Shown here in pieces: positions 1 to 8,708 of a stretch of DNA of 64,000 nucleotides (position 1 is its first letter; every line of letters starts with the position of its first letter). This stretch comes from Clostridium thermobutyricum DSM 4928. GTDB taxonomy: Bacteria; Bacillota; Clostridia; Clostridiales; Clostridiaceae. The notes beneath the pieces were generated by a model that saw nothing but the letters and a program-made list of their open reading frames with translations, had not been told where the DNA came from and ran no database searches. The translations under genes and the position numbers were made by a program. The stretch lies in NCBI RefSeq assembly GCF_002050515.1, contig NZ_LTAY01000059.1, forward strand, positions 145,031 to 209,030, given 5' to 3'.

Positions 1-97
1 TAGAAAAATAGGTTATAATTAAATGAAAGAAGTTATTTAAAAAATGAATTAATTAATAATAGTTATCAAATGTATTTATTAAATCAGAGTAAAGTAG

Positions 98-103
98 TAT
101 AAT
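98..103 (+). promoter_or_regulatory. possible -10 box upstream of nrdG
   Basis: A perfect TATAAT lies about 30 nt before the nrdG start. No good -35 is seen at the right distance, so a promoter here is only possible. nrdG usually follows nrdD; that gene, if present, lies left of the window. Confidence 0.35.
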
Positions 104-133
104 ATAAAACAAAGATTAGAGGAGCTGATTTCT

Positions 134-649
134 TTGGCAAAAAAGATAAGACTTGCAGGAATAGCATATGAAAGTTTAGTTAATGGTCCTGGAATGAGAA
201 GAGTTTTTTTTTCACAAGGTTGTAGACATAATTGTATAGGGTGTTTTAATCCAGATACTCATAGTTTTACAGGAGGAGAAGAAAAAGACATGGATGAACT
301 TATTCAGGATGTCTTAGATAATCCAATTTTAAAAGGAGTTACTTTTAGTGGAGGAGATCCTTTTGAAAGGGCAGAGGAATTTGCATATATGGCTAAAAAG
401 TTTAAAGAAAATAACTTAAGTGTTTGGTCATTTACTGGTTATACAATTGAGTACTTATTAAAAGAAATAGATAATAGAAAAGGCTTTAGAGACCTTTTAG
501 AAAATATAGATGTACTTATTGATGGTAAATTTGAAAAAATGCTCTCTAGAGAAGGTTTAAAATTTAGAGGCTCATCTAATCAGAGAATAATAAATGTTCA
601 AGAAACTTTAAGATTAGGAAAAATAATATTAATGGAAGAATATATGTAA
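134..649 (+). CDS. nrdG: anaerobic ribonucleoside-triphosphate reductase activating protein
   Basis: Radical-SAM activase that installs the glycyl radical on the anaerobic class III ribonucleotide reductase NrdD, enabling dNTP synthesis without oxygen. The protein (171 aa) carries the CX3CX2C iron-sulfur motif at C30, C34 and C37 and a GGDP motif near residue 73, which binds SAM in this family. Length is normal for NrdG. The start is TTG, chosen because an AGAGGAG ribosome site ends about 10 nt upstream and translation gives the usual NrdG N-terminus. pepA follows 12 nt downstream and may be cotranscribed. Cytoplasmic. Function is known from the family; activity is inferred. Confidence 0.93.
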   Translation: MAKKIRLAGIAYESLVNGPGMRRVFFSQGCRHNCIGCFNPDTHSFTGGEEKDMDELIQDVLDNPILKGVTFSGGDPFERAEEFAYMAKKFKENNLSVWSFTGYTIEYLLKEIDNRKGFRDLLENIDVLIDGKFEKMLSREGLKFRGSSNQRIINVQETLRLGKIILMEEYM

Positions 650-661
650 GGAGTGAAATAA

Positions 662-2146
662 ATGAAAGTTAGTGTTAAATCAAAAAAATGTAAAGAATCA
701 GAAGGATTAATAGTATCTTTATTTGAGGATAGTTTAGAAATAAAAAATCCTGAAATAAAGAAAATGGTAGATTATTTAAGTAAGAATGAAAAATTCTTAG
801 GAAAATCAGGAGAAGTTTATAACTATACTCGTGAAGTTGAAGGAAGAATTCAAGATGTAATTTTATTAGGACTTGGAAAAGAAGATAAATGTACTTTAGA
901 AGGAATTAAAGTAAATCTTTCAAAAGCTTATAAAAAAGCTAAAGAATTAAAAATAAATGATTTAGTAGTAAGAATGATAGTTACTGATAAATTTGATGTA
1001 TGTGAAAGAGCAAAAGCTATGACAGTTTCTTTAATTCTTTCAGATTATAAATTTGATAAATATAAATCATCAAATAAAGAAGAAAAAGAAGTTCTTGTTT
1101 CATTATCAGGATGTAGTATTGATAATTCAAAATTAGATGCTATTAAAGAAGCTGTTAAAGAAGGAGAAAATATTGCAGAAGGAATTATAATTGCAAGAGA
1201 TTTGGTAAATGAGCCTGCAAATGTAATGTATCCAGAAGTTTTAGCTAATTCAGTTACTAAACTAGGACAGGAATATGGATTCCAAGTAGAAGTTTTAGGA
1301 AAAGAAAAAATTGAAGAGCTTGGAATGGAAGCTTTTTTAACTGTTGGAAAAGGTTCAATAAGAGAACCAAAACTAATTGTTATGAGATATTTTGGAGATG
1401 AATCTAATAAAGAAAATGTAACAGGTTTAGTTGGTAAGGGATTAACTTTTGATGCAGGTGGATATTCATTAAAACCTTCAACTAGTATGGATACAATGAA
1501 ATCAGATATGGGAGGAGCTGCTGCAGTAGCAGGAACAATGGCTTTAATAGCTAAAAGAGGTTTAAAAGTAAATGTTATTTCAGTAGTTGCAGCGTGTGAA
1601 AATATGATTTCAGGTGGAGCTTATAAACCAGGAGATGTTATTGGAAGTATGCAAGGAACTACTATAGAAGTTCTTAATACAGATGCTGAAGGAAGATTAA
1701 CTCTTGCAGATGCAGTAACATATATTCAAGAAAAAGAAAATGTTAAAGAAGTAATAGATTTAGCAACATTAACTGGAGCTGCTTTAGTTGCACTTGGAGA
1801 CACAACAACTGCTATACTTTCAAATGATGATAAATTCTTTAATGAAATTGAAGAAGCTTCATTAAAATGTGGAGAAAAACTTTGGAGATTACCAGCATTT
1901 GATGAATATAGAGAATTAATAAAATCAGATATTGCTGATATAAAAAATATTGGTGGAAGATATGCAGGAACAATTACAGCAGGTCTTTTCATTGAGAAAT
2001 TTATAAAAGAAGGAACTTCATGGATTCACATGGATATTGCAGGAACAGCTTGGACAGATTCACCAAAACCTTATAAAGCAAAAGGTGGAACAGGAATTCC
2101 AGTAAATACTTTATATGAATTATTAAAAGAAAGAAGTTCAAAATAA
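662..2146 (+). CDS. pepA: leucyl aminopeptidase, peptidase family M17
   Basis: Cytosolic dizinc aminopeptidase that removes N-terminal residues, leucine preferred, from peptides during turnover. The 494-aa length is typical. The family signature NTDAEGRL is at residues 339-346, preceded by the metal-binding lysine/aspartate region (GKGLTFDAGGYSLKP) around residues 257-271. An AGGAG ribosome site sits 8 nt before the ATG. It lies 12 nt after nrdG and is closed by a strong terminator at 2161-2196. In some bacteria PepA is also a DNA-binding protein; nothing here tests that. Confidence 0.95.
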   Translation: MKVSVKSKKCKESEGLIVSLFEDSLEIKNPEIKKMVDYLSKNEKFLGKSGEVYNYTREVEGRIQDVILLGLGKEDKCTLEGIKVNLSKAYKKAKELKINDLVVRMIVTDKFDVCERAKAMTVSLILSDYKFDKYKSSNKEEKEVLVSLSGCSIDNSKLDAIKEAVKEGENIAEGIIIARDLVNEPANVMYPEVLANSVTKLGQEYGFQVEVLGKEKIEELGMEAFLTVGKGSIREPKLIVMRYFGDESNKENVTGLVGKGLTFDAGGYSLKPSTSMDTMKSDMGGAAAVAGTMALIAKRGLKVNVISVVAACENMISGGAYKPGDVIGSMQGTTIEVLNTDAEGRLTLADAVTYIQEKENVKEVIDLATLTGAALVALGDTTTAILSNDDKFFNEIEEASLKCGEKLWRLPAFDEYRELIKSDIADIKNIGGRYAGTITAGLFIEKFIKEGTSWIHMDIAGTAWTDSPKPYKAKGGTGIPVNTLYELLKERSSK

Positions 2147-2160
2147 GAGCGTAATTAAAA

Positions 2161-2196
2161 TGCACTAATCAAATTTATGATTAGTGTATTTTTTAT
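2161..2196 (+). terminator. terminator after pepA
   Basis: A perfect 9-bp stem (cactaatca at 2163-2171 pairing with tgattagtg at 2178-2186) with a 6-nt loop, followed by a T-rich run. Confidence 0.85.
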
Positions 2197-2274
2197 TGCG
2201 GCTATTTACATAAATTGGTAGAATGAAATAAGATTTGATTTTATACTAAAAGGTTATTTGGGAGGGGAATGATT

Positions 2275-2652
2275 TTGAAAAAATGGGTTTTAGGAGTAGC
2301 AATTTTAAGTTCTATAGTTTTTGTTGGATGTAGGGACTCTGATGGATTAACTAGAAGCGAAAAAAAGAGTATGGAGAAAACTTCTGAATTAGAAAATAGT
2401 ATAGAAGTTAATTTAGAAGATAAAGAATATATAAAGATTAAAAGTAGCTATGGTGAAGAGGTAAGGGTAGAGCTAAGTAAATCAACAGATAGTGGAAACA
2501 GTATTAAAATATTAGAAGAAGTTTTAGATAAAAAGAATAATGAAGTTGAAGTTAAGGAAGATAAAGCTTCAAATAAAGATGAGTGGTATGAATTATATAT
2601 TGAAGCTAAAGATATAAGTACTAAGAGGATATTTCAAAGAGAAAATAATTAG
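2275..2652 (+). CDS. putative lipoprotein, shorter member of a tandem paralogous pair
   Basis: Secreted, membrane-anchored protein of unknown function. The N-terminus (KKWVLGVAILSSIVFVGC) is a signal peptide ending in a lipobox-like FVGC. An in-frame ATG lies at 2269, but GGAGGGG at 2261-2267 would be too close to it; the TTG at 2275 has normal spacing, so I use TTG. The rest is highly charged, Lys/Glu-rich and without cysteine. Its central part (SIEVNLEDKEYIKIKSSY) matches the next gene (NIEVDVETKNYIKVTSTY), so the two are tandem duplicates. The C-terminal module of the neighbour is missing here. I do not recognise a named family for the shared domain. Confidence 0.75.
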   Translation: MKKWVLGVAILSSIVFVGCRDSDGLTRSEKKSMEKTSELENSIEVNLEDKEYIKIKSSYGEEVRVELSKSTDSGNSIKILEEVLDKKNNEVEVKEDKASNKDEWYELYIEAKDISTKRIFQRENN

Positions 2653-2684
2653 TTATTAAATTTTAGAAGGGAAAGAGAGATAAA

Positions 2685-3230
2685 ATGAGAATAAAGAGAG
2701 CAATTCTAATTATGCTTATAGGAGCTTCTTTTTTAATGGTAGGTTGTGGAGCTAAACAAAATGAAAGTGTAGATGATAAAAAAGATATGGTAGTTGAGTT
2801 GGATGGAAATATAGAAGTTGATGTAGAAACAAAAAATTATATAAAAGTAACATCCACTTATCCAAATGAGATAGATTTAGTAATTAATAAAAAAATGAAA
2901 AATGAAGAGTATATTAAAGTTTTCGAAGGAAAATTACTTAATAATAAAGATGGAATAAAAATATTCTTAGAAAGTAAAGAAGATGAGGATTATGAATTGA
3001 TAGCAAAATCTGATGGAAGTGAATCAAGAATTTCTTTTAGTAGAAAAATTGATAAAATAAATTTAGTGGAAAATAATATTAATAATTGGAATAAAAATTC
3101 TATTGAGTATGAAGTATATGATGAAGTTGTGTTTGAAGGTAAGAATTATAAATGTATACAAAATCATATATCTCAAGAATCTTGGAATCCTAAAGAAGCA
3201 GTTAGTCTTTGGCAAGAATTTAAATATTAA
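2685..3230 (+). CDS. lipoprotein with C-terminal chitin-binding-like (CBM5/12) module
   Basis: Lipoprotein of 181 aa with a signal peptide and lipobox LMVGC (cysteine at residue 21). Residues ~25-125 are homologous to the preceding lipoprotein. The last ~45 residues have the pattern of a type-3 chitin-binding/CBM5-12 module: a Trp in NNWN, a YEVYDEVVFEG strand, then GKNYKCIQNHISQ, ESWNP and a final LWQEF. In the family this small module binds chitin or related polysaccharide through aromatic residues. I infer that the protein sits on the outer face of the membrane and touches a glycan such as peptidoglycan or host or dietary polymer. It follows the paralogue by 32 nt and probably shares its transcript. 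No catalytic domain is visible. Confidence 0.8.
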   Translation: MRIKRAILIMLIGASFLMVGCGAKQNESVDDKKDMVVELDGNIEVDVETKNYIKVTSTYPNEIDLVINKKMKNEEYIKVFEGKLLNNKDGIKIFLESKEDEDYELIAKSDGSESRISFSRKIDKINLVENNINNWNKNSIEYEVYDEVVFEGKNYKCIQNHISQESWNPKEAVSLWQEFKY

Positions 3231-3234
3231 ATAA

Positions 3235-3286
3235 AATAAGAAAAAGGTCTATGTCATATAATTATGGCACAGACCTTTTTCTTATT
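3235..3286. terminator. bidirectional terminator between convergent genes
   Basis: AT-rich hairpin (AATAAGAAAAAGGTCT at 3235-3250 with its complement at 3271-3286). It gives T-runs on both strands and overlaps the stop codon of the minus-strand gene. Confidence 0.85.
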
Positions 3287-3815
3287 ATTCTTTATTTGTT
3301 TGATATTCTGATTTAACATCAGTATTTTTATTTAATTTATTTTCTACTGGAATTCCAACTTCTTTTATGGCTTCTGCTATTGCTTTTGGAGTATCTATTT
3401 TTCCGTGAGCATATCCAAACTTATGATCATTTTGCATAATGAATAATATCATAATCTTTTGTTGACCAGTATATGTTAGTTCTGCAGATTTTATTTCTGT
3501 TAATGGAACAGCACATTGTCTAAAATATAATTTATCTTTAGTAATTATCATTGCATTTTTTACTGCGCCGACTACAAGAAATAACATAAGTGCAGCTGCA
3601 AGTAAGAATATATATTTTTTAGATGTAATTGCGAATCCAATTGATATTATTAATATAACGAAGAATAATATAGTGAATTTTTTTAGATTAGCATCTTGAA
3701 ATATTTTATATTCACCTTCACAAGTACTTAAAAATTTTTTTTGAGTTCTCAATGCTAATGGGATATTTAATGCTATGATTATTAATAAAACTATTAATGC
3801 GATTAGAATTGCCAT
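3285..3815 (-). CDS. small integral membrane protein, unknown function
   Basis: A 176-aa protein with an N-terminal hydrophobic segment (residues ~1-22) and two more close together (~46-64 and ~67-88), then a soluble C-terminal part of about 85 residues rich in beta-type sequence (ITKDKLYFRQCAVPLTEIKSAELTYTG). That layout resembles bacterial membrane proteins with a PH-like domain, but I cannot assign a family. The ATG has a good AGGAGGA ribosome site. It is a single-gene unit facing the two lipoproteins across a shared terminator. Confidence 0.75.
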   Translation of the reverse strand: MAILIALIVLLIIIALNIPLALRTQKKFLSTCEGEYKIFQDANLKKFTILFFVILIISIGFAITSKKYIFLLAAALMLFLVVGAVKNAMIITKDKLYFRQCAVPLTEIKSAELTYTGQQKIMILFIMQNDHKFGYAHGKIDTPKAIAEAIKEVGIPVENKLNKNTDVKSEYQTNKE

Positions 3816-3933
3816 AGTTTTTCCTCCTAATAATTAATACTATTTATTATAACATGGGTGTATGAGTTGGATTATTAATTAACTGTTAATAGAAATGTAG
3901 AAATAGAACTTATATTGATGATAGAAAATGACA

Positions 3934-3970
3934 AAATAAAACTCCTTAGTTTATCTAAGGAGTTTTATTG
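3934..3970 (-). terminator. terminator of asnS
   Basis: A perfect 12-bp stem (positions 3937-3948 with 3956-3967) followed on the minus strand by a T-rich tract, just after the asnS stop codon. Confidence 0.85.
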
Positions 3971-3985
3971 TACATTATATTAATA

Positions 3986-5380
3986 TTAGAAATCAGATTG
4001 ACCAGTTGTTCTTGGGAATGGAATTACGTCTCTGATATTTGTCATACCAGTAATGTACATGATTAATCTTTCAAATCCTAATCCATATCCTGAATGTTTA
4101 GTTTCTCCGTATTTTCTAAGCTCTAAATACCACCAGTAATCTTCTTCATTTAAGTTAAGTTCAGCCATTCTCTTCTTAAGAAGATCAAGTCTTTCTTCTC
4201 TTTGACTTCCTCCAATTATTTCACCTATTCCAGGTACTAGAAGATCCATTGCAGCAACAGTTTTATTATCATCATTCATTCTCATATAGAATGCTTTTAT
4301 ATCTTTTGGATAATCAGTTACGAAAACTGGTTTTTTGAAATGTTCTTCAGTAAGATATCTTTCATGTTCAGTTTGAAGGTCAATTCCCCATTCAACTGGA
4401 TATTCGAAAGTTCTTCCACAAGATTTTAATATTTCTACTGCATCTGTATAAGTAACTCTAGCAAAGTCTGAGTTTACAACATGATTTAATCTTTCTACTA
4501 ATCCTTTATCTATAAATTGGTTAAAGAATTGAATTTCTTCAGGACATTCATCCATAACATATTTTATTACGTAAGTTAACATATCTTCAGCTAATTTCAT
4601 GTTATCTTCTAAATCAGCAAATGATATTTCAGGTTCAACCATCCAGAATTCAGCAGCATGTCTTGCTGTATTTGAATTTTCAGCTCTGAAAGTTGGTCCA
4701 AAAGTATAAATATTTCTAAATGCTAAAGCATAAGTTTCACCATTTAATTGTCCTGAAACAGTAAGGTTAGTTTCTTTTCCAAAGAAATCTTTTGAATAAT
4801 CAATATCTCCATTTTCAGTTTTTGGAGGGTTTTGTAAATCTAAAGTAGTTACTCTAAACATTTCTCCTGCACCTTCACAGTCACTTCCAGTTAGTATTGG
4901 AGTGTGAGTGTATACGAAGTGTTGTTCTTGGAAAAATTTGTGTATAGCATAAGCAGCAACTGATCTAACTCTGAATACAGCTGAGAATGCATTACTTCTT
5001 GGTCTTAAGTGTGCTATAGTTCTTAAATATTCAAAAGTATGTCTTTTCTTTTGTAGTGGATAGTCAGAATCTGACATACCTTCAATTACGATTTCGCTAG
5101 CTTGAATTTCAAAAGGTTGTTTAGCATTTGGTGTTTCAACTAAAGTCCCTACAATTTTTAATGATGAACTTATAGGTAGTTTTGATATTTCTTTAAAGTT
5201 TTCTAATTTATTATCAAATACAACTTGAATATTTTTAAAGAAAGAACCATCATTAATTTCGATAAATCCAAAAGCATTTGAAGCTCTTAAAGTTCTTATC
5301 CATCCTGTTATTGTTATTTCTTTTCCTAAATGGTCAGAAGTGTTTCTGTATAGTGATCTAACTAATACGTTTTTATCCAT
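3986..5380 (-). CDS. asnS: asparaginyl-tRNA synthetase
   Basis: Class IIb aminoacyl-tRNA synthetase that charges tRNA-Asn with asparagine in the cytoplasm. The 464-aa length is typical. The N-terminal ~110 residues form the OB-fold anticodon-binding domain ([20 protein letters not shown]). The catalytic core follows, with motif 2 around [21 protein letters not shown] and motif 3 in [16 protein letters not shown] near the C-terminus. An AGGAGGA ribosome site precedes the ATG. Expression is controlled by the T-box leader immediately upstream, so transcription should rise when uncharged tRNA-Asn accumulates. Three tRNA-Asn genes lie at 56.6-56.9 kb. Confidence 0.97.
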   Translation of the reverse strand: MDKNVLVRSLYRNTSDHLGKEITITGWIRTLRASNAFGFIEINDGSFFKNIQVVFDNKLENFKEISKLPISSSLKIVGTLVETPNAKQPFEIQASEIVIEGMSDSDYPLQKKRHTFEYLRTIAHLRPRSNAFSAVFRVRSVAAYAIHKFFQEQHFVYTHTPILTGSDCEGAGEMFRVTTLDLQNPPKTENGDIDYSKDFFGKETNLTVSGQLNGETYALAFRNIYTFGPTFRAENSNTARHAAEFWMVEPEISFADLEDNMKLAEDMLTYVIKYVMDECPEEIQFFNQFIDKGLVERLNHVVNSDFARVTYTDAVEILKSCGRTFEYPVEWGIDLQTEHERYLTEEHFKKPVFVTDYPKDIKAFYMRMNDDNKTVAAMDLLVPGIGEIIGGSQREERLDLLKKRMAELNLNEEDYWWYLELRKYGETKHSGYGLGFERLIMYITGMTNIRDVIPFPRTTGQSDF

Positions 5381-5783
5381 TATTTTTCCTCCTATTAATA
5401 AAAAATTATATAAAAAAAATCCTTCACTTCCCAGTATGTATGGGACGAAAGGATACTATACGCGGTGCCACCCAATTTGTTTTCTAAAAAAGAAAACCAG
5501 CTTTAAAACACAAAATTTATGCTTTCCAAATTTATAACGGTTTGGAAGTTCCGTCTAAGCCTACTAACTTAAAGTTTTCGGTTAGATACTCAGAGATGTT
5601 CTTCAAAATAGGCTTCGTATAAGGCTTACACCATCCCTTATTCGCTAAAACTACTTCCTAAGTTTACTCTTCTCGTCAACGTTTCATTAAAATATTATAT
5701 TAAAATGATTTTACAATATTTTTAAATCAAAATCAAGGAATTAACATAGAATAGTTATATAATAATATTTTTATGGGGGAAAT
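5381..5783. other. gene-free interval upstream of asnS
   Basis: This 403-bp stretch holds the asnS T-box on the minus strand (5405-5690), a probable minus-strand -10 box at 5694-5699, and about 90 nt of AT-rich sequence with the ribosome site of the next plus-strand gene. No other gene is seen. Confidence 0.8.
5405..5690 (-). promoter_or_regulatory. T-box leader, Asn-specific, controlling asnS
   Basis: On the minus strand the leader shows the diagnostic elements of a T-box riboswitch. A GACGAGAAGAGTAA segment begins stem I (about 5665-5680), a distal loop GGTGTAAGCC follows, and the specifier region GAAG-AAC-A has the Asn codon AAC at complement 5598-5600. The antiterminator core GGGTGGCACCGCG is at 5461-5473. 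The terminator hairpin (ATCCTT...AAGGAT around TCCCA/TGGGA) is at ~5417-5455 with eight Ts after it. Uncharged tRNA-Asn should stabilise the antiterminator. A TATAAT (complement 5694-5699) just upstream may be the -10 box. Confidence 0.93.
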
Positions 5784-6179
5784 ATGGTACTTAATAATTT
5801 AATTATAAGAAAAAATAGAGAAATAAATATTTTAAAAGGAATGTTAAGTGCACGAATTGAAGAGAGGGAAGTAATTATAGAAAAAATTAAATATGTAATG
5901 GAAGAATTAGAGGAACTTATTTTTATTGAAAATGAATTTAGGTGTAAAATTAAAAATTTTACTATGGAAGATTTATCTCAATACAATGGAAAAGGAAATA
6001 ACTTAGCATACATAGTTATTGAGGGAACTGTTTATGATGTTACTGGAATTAAGGAGTTCGTTAATGGAAATTGTAAATTTCCTCTAGGAAAGGACGCAAC
6101 TGAAGTTTTCTATTCATGTCTAAAAGGAGATAGAGATATACTTAGAAAAGCTAGAATAGTAGGAGTTTTAAAAGAATAA
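5784..6179 (+). CDS. cytochrome b5-like domain protein with N-terminal helical region
   Basis: A 131-aa soluble protein. Residues ~1-55 are charged and helical, probably coiled coil (KNREINILKGMLSARIEEREVI). Residues ~58-131 match the cytochrome b5-like heme/steroid-binding fold: FTMEDLSQYNGKG, AYIVIEGTVYDVTGIKEFVNG, then GKDATEVFYSCLKG. The HPGG heme motif of true cytochrome b5 is replaced by NGNCKFPLGKDAT, which is closer to the MAPR/progesterone-receptor-like branch. Heme binding, if any, would use a different ligand such as Tyr. Ribosome site GGGGGA precedes the ATG; a terminator follows directly. Function in an anaerobe is unknown. Confidence 0.75.
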   Translation: MVLNNLIIRKNREINILKGMLSARIEEREVIIEKIKYVMEELEELIFIENEFRCKIKNFTMEDLSQYNGKGNNLAYIVIEGTVYDVTGIKEFVNGNCKFPLGKDATEVFYSCLKGDRDILRKARIVGVLKE

Positions 6180-6203
6180 AAAAGCAGGATTAATCCTGCT
6201 TTT
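6180..6203. terminator. bidirectional terminator
   Basis: A perfect 24-nt palindrome (AAAAGCAGGATT and its reverse complement) between the convergent ends of the cytochrome-b5-like gene and the phosphoesterase gene, with A/T runs on both sides. Confidence 0.85.
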
Positions 6204-6906
6204 AAACTTCTCTACCAGTTTCATATGATTGAATAAGATTAGAAGGAAATTTAAGCATAGTCATATCCTTTACTATTCTTTTAAATTCATATTCAACATT
6301 TCTAAATTTAACTTTTACCTCGCCAGTTTCCTCATTTATATCTAATATGCAATAAGTTGCATTAGGTGAACCATTTTTAGGTTTACCCACACTACCATCA
6401 TTTATGAAAAGTTTATCTCCAAACATTTTACAGGATGGAATATGAGTATGAGCACATACTAAAATATCAGCATTTAAATTTTTCATAATTTCTTCAGTAT
6501 TGCTTCCATCTTCAAAAAGATATTCGCTTATTGAATTTGGGCTTCCATGTACAAAAAGAATCTCCCTTTTTCCAACTTTTAATCTATATTCAGTTTCTAG
6601 ATTTTCTAAAAAATATTTATTTGAATTTCTTACTTCTTCAACTGCCCAAGGAAGTGAAAAAGAATTTATATTATTATCTCTTATATATGTGAAATCTCCA
6701 TCGCAAACAGAGGCATCATAATTTCCTTTTAAACAAGTAATTTCTCTTCTCTTAATTAAAGCTATTACTTCGTTAGGATGTGGTCCATATCCAACTAAGT
6801 CTCCTAAACAAATAACTTTATCAACTCTATTATCATCTATGTCTTCAAAGACTTTCATTAAGGAATATATATTTCCATGAATGTCTGATATAACTGCAAT
6901 CTTCAT
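6202..6906 (-). CDS. calcineurin-like metallophosphoesterase
   Basis: A 234-aa dimetal phosphoesterase of the YfcE/MJ0936-like group. Metal-binding motifs appear in order: SDIHGN (residues 7-12), GDLVGYGPHPNE (~35-46), GNYD (~61, where many relatives have GNHD/E), VHGSPNS, and AHTHIPS (~152). Such enzymes hydrolyse phosphodiesters or phosphomonoesters; the substrate cannot be read from sequence. No signal peptide, so cytoplasmic. AGGAGG ribosome site before ATG. It is a single gene, divergent from the M24 peptidase. Confidence 0.88.
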   Translation of the reverse strand: MKIAVISDIHGNIYSLMKVFEDIDDNRVDKVICLGDLVGYGPHPNEVIALIKRREITCLKGNYDASVCDGDFTYIRDNNINSFSLPWAVEEVRNSNKYFLENLETEYRLKVGKREILFVHGSPNSISEYLFEDGSNTEEIMKNLNADILVCAHTHIPSCKMFGDKLFINDGSVGKPKNGSPNATYCILDINEETGEVKVKFRNVEYEFKRIVKDMTMLKFPSNLIQSYETGREV

Positions 6907-7042
6907 AATAAAATCCTCCTGAAAGATTATATATAATTTTTTATGACAAACATATCTAAAGAATATTTTATCATTATATAAAATCTATATAAAGGTGTAT
7001 AATAGTAATTAATAATAAAGTTATAAACAATAGGAGGGAAAT

Positions 7043-8122
7043 ATGAAAGAAAATAGAGTTAAAAAGGTTATAGATAGAATGAAAGAAGAGAATTTAAATC
7101 AAATTCTTGTTTCAGCACCATCTTCATTATTTTATTTAACAGGGAAATGGTTTCATCCAGGAAATAGAATGATAGTTCTTCTTATTAAATCAAATGGAGA
7201 CCATAAATTAATAAATAATAAGCTTTTCCCAGTGAATGAAGATTTAGGGGTAGATATTGTTTGGTATGAAGATACAGATAATCCAACTGAAATTTTATCT
7301 AAGTATATAGACAATACTTCAAATTTAGGAATAGATAAAACTTGGCCATCACATTATTTAATAGAGTTAATGGAACTTAATGCGGCAAAGGGATATAAGA
7401 ATTCTTCAGTTATAATAGATGAACTTAGAATGATTAAAGATGAAGAAGAGATAGAGTTTATGAAAGAAGCATCAAAAATAAATGATAAAACTATGAAAGA
7501 ATTATGGGGACACTTAAAAGAAGGTATGACAGAACTTGAATGTGTTGATCTTTTAAAAGAACTTTATGAAAAAAATGGTTCAAATAAGTTTTCTTTTAGT
7601 CCAATAATAGCTTTTTGTCCAAATGGAGCAGATCCACACCATGAAACAGATGATACAAGATTAAATGTTGGAGATAGTATTGTTATAGATATTGGATGTG
7701 TATATAAAGATTATTGTTCTGATATGACTAGAACAGTTTTCTTTGGAAAAGTTCCTTCAAATAAGCATGAATCAATTTATTCAATAGTTAAAGAAGCAAA
7801 TGAAAGAGCTATAGAAGCTGTAAAACCAGGTGTAAAATTTAGTGATATAGATAAAGCTGCAAGAGAATATATAACTGAAAATGGTTATGGAGAATATTTT
7901 ACACATAGAACAGGGCATTGCATAGGAATTGATTGTCATGATTTTGGAGATGTAAGTGGTGTAAATGATAAAGTTTTAGAACCGGGAATGATATTCTCAG
8001 TTGAACCTGGAGTATATTTAAAAGATGATTTTGGTGTTAGAATAGAAGATTTAGTATTAGTAACAAAAGATGGTCATGAAGTATTAAACTGTGTTAGCAA
8101 AGAAGTAACAGTTATAAAGTAG
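7043..8122 (+). CDS. Xaa-Pro peptidase family protein (M24)
   Basis: A 359-aa metallopeptidase of the creatinase/prolidase fold, likely an Xaa-Pro dipeptidase or aminopeptidase working on intracellular peptides. Residues ~1-130 are the N-terminal creatinase-like domain; ~135-355 are the pita-bread catalytic domain. All five metal ligands are present: D216 and D227 (VIDIGCVYKDYCSDMTRT), H292 (HRTGHCIG), E321 (SVEPGVY) and E335 (VRIEDLV). AGGAGGG ribosome site before ATG. It stands alone, between a divergent phosphoesterase and a lipoprotein gene. Whether it prefers dipeptides (PepQ) or longer peptides (PepP) cannot be told. Confidence 0.9.
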   Translation: MKENRVKKVIDRMKEENLNQILVSAPSSLFYLTGKWFHPGNRMIVLLIKSNGDHKLINNKLFPVNEDLGVDIVWYEDTDNPTEILSKYIDNTSNLGIDKTWPSHYLIELMELNAAKGYKNSSVIIDELRMIKDEEEIEFMKEASKINDKTMKELWGHLKEGMTELECVDLLKELYEKNGSNKFSFSPIIAFCPNGADPHHETDDTRLNVGDSIVIDIGCVYKDYCSDMTRTVFFGKVPSNKHESIYSIVKEANERAIEAVKPGVKFSDIDKAAREYITENGYGEYFTHRTGHCIGIDCHDFGDVSGVNDKVLEPGMIFSVEPGVYLKDDFGVRIEDLVLVTKDGHEVLNCVSKEVTVIK

Positions 8123-8199
8123 TCTAAGATTAAAAAAATAGATAACATATAAATTTTAGGTTATTTATTTTTATATAGTGGTTAATAAGGGGAGAATTT

Positions 8200-8655
8200 A
8201 TGAAAAATTTAATTAAGATACTAAGTACAACTATAATGGCATTAGTTTTAATTGGGTGTAATAATGAAAATATATCAGTTAATAATAAATCAGAAGAAAT
8301 AACTAAAATAGATATTGAGAAACTTTCGTCTTTAAGTGGAAGTTTAGTTGGAAATAATTCAGATATGATAAAATTAGTGAATAATTTACCGGGAAATATT
8401 TATTTCGACAAACTTGAATTATATACTGAAAAAGAACCTTATGGAATGAAAGTTACTTATAGTAAAAATGGTATTTCAGATAAGAAGATTAATGAATTTA
8501 TAAAAGATTACAAAGATTTATCTTATAAAAATGCTAGGGAAATGTTTATTTTAGTTTCAAATTTAGGTTATGTAGAGTTTGATTTTTCAGATTTAGGAGG
8601 AGAGGTTCTAAATTTTAAGAAAAATGAATTCGTTTCAGAAAAATGTGAGTGGTAA
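8200..8655 (+). CDS. putative lipoprotein, unknown function
   Basis: A 151-aa protein with signal peptide and lipobox (VLIGC, cysteine at ~20), followed by an Asn/Ser-rich linker and a ~100-residue globular part. There, TYSKNGISDKKINEFIKDYKDLSYKNAREMFILVSNLGYVEFDF resembles a small alpha/beta domain. I recognise no named family. In clostridia DUF4825-like lipoproteins have a comparable size and layout, but I cannot confirm that. AGGGGAG ribosome site before ATG. Terminated at 8671-8704; single-gene unit. Confidence 0.7.
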   Translation: MKNLIKILSTTIMALVLIGCNNENISVNNKSEEITKIDIEKLSSLSGSLVGNNSDMIKLVNNLPGNIYFDKLELYTEKEPYGMKVTYSKNGISDKKINEFIKDYKDLSYKNAREMFILVSNLGYVEFDFSDLGGEVLNFKKNEFVSEKCEW

Positions 8656-8670
8656 AAAAATATATAAATA

Positions 8671-8704
8671 AAAAGACTTTTTCATTTTAGAAAAAGTCTT
8701 TTTT
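8671..8704. terminator. terminator between convergent lipoprotein and decarboxylase genes
   Basis: An 11-bp stem, AAGACTTTTTC pairing with GAAAAAGTCTT, with T-run on the plus strand and A/T-rich flank on the other, so it may serve both directions. Confidence 0.85.
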
Positions 8705-8708
8705 ACTT

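Noticed and set aside
1726..1992. Antisense frame within pepA, and similar shadow frames in mfd, glmU, spoIIE, tilS, ftsH-region, glyS and murD
   Set aside because: All lie opposite strongly conserved genes, lack ribosome sites and give low-complexity Ser/Phe/Ile-rich products.
5340..5537. 65-codon plus-strand frame opposite the asnS start and leader
   Set aside because: It lies over the asnS 5' end and T-box on the other strand, has no ribosome site and no recognisable protein.
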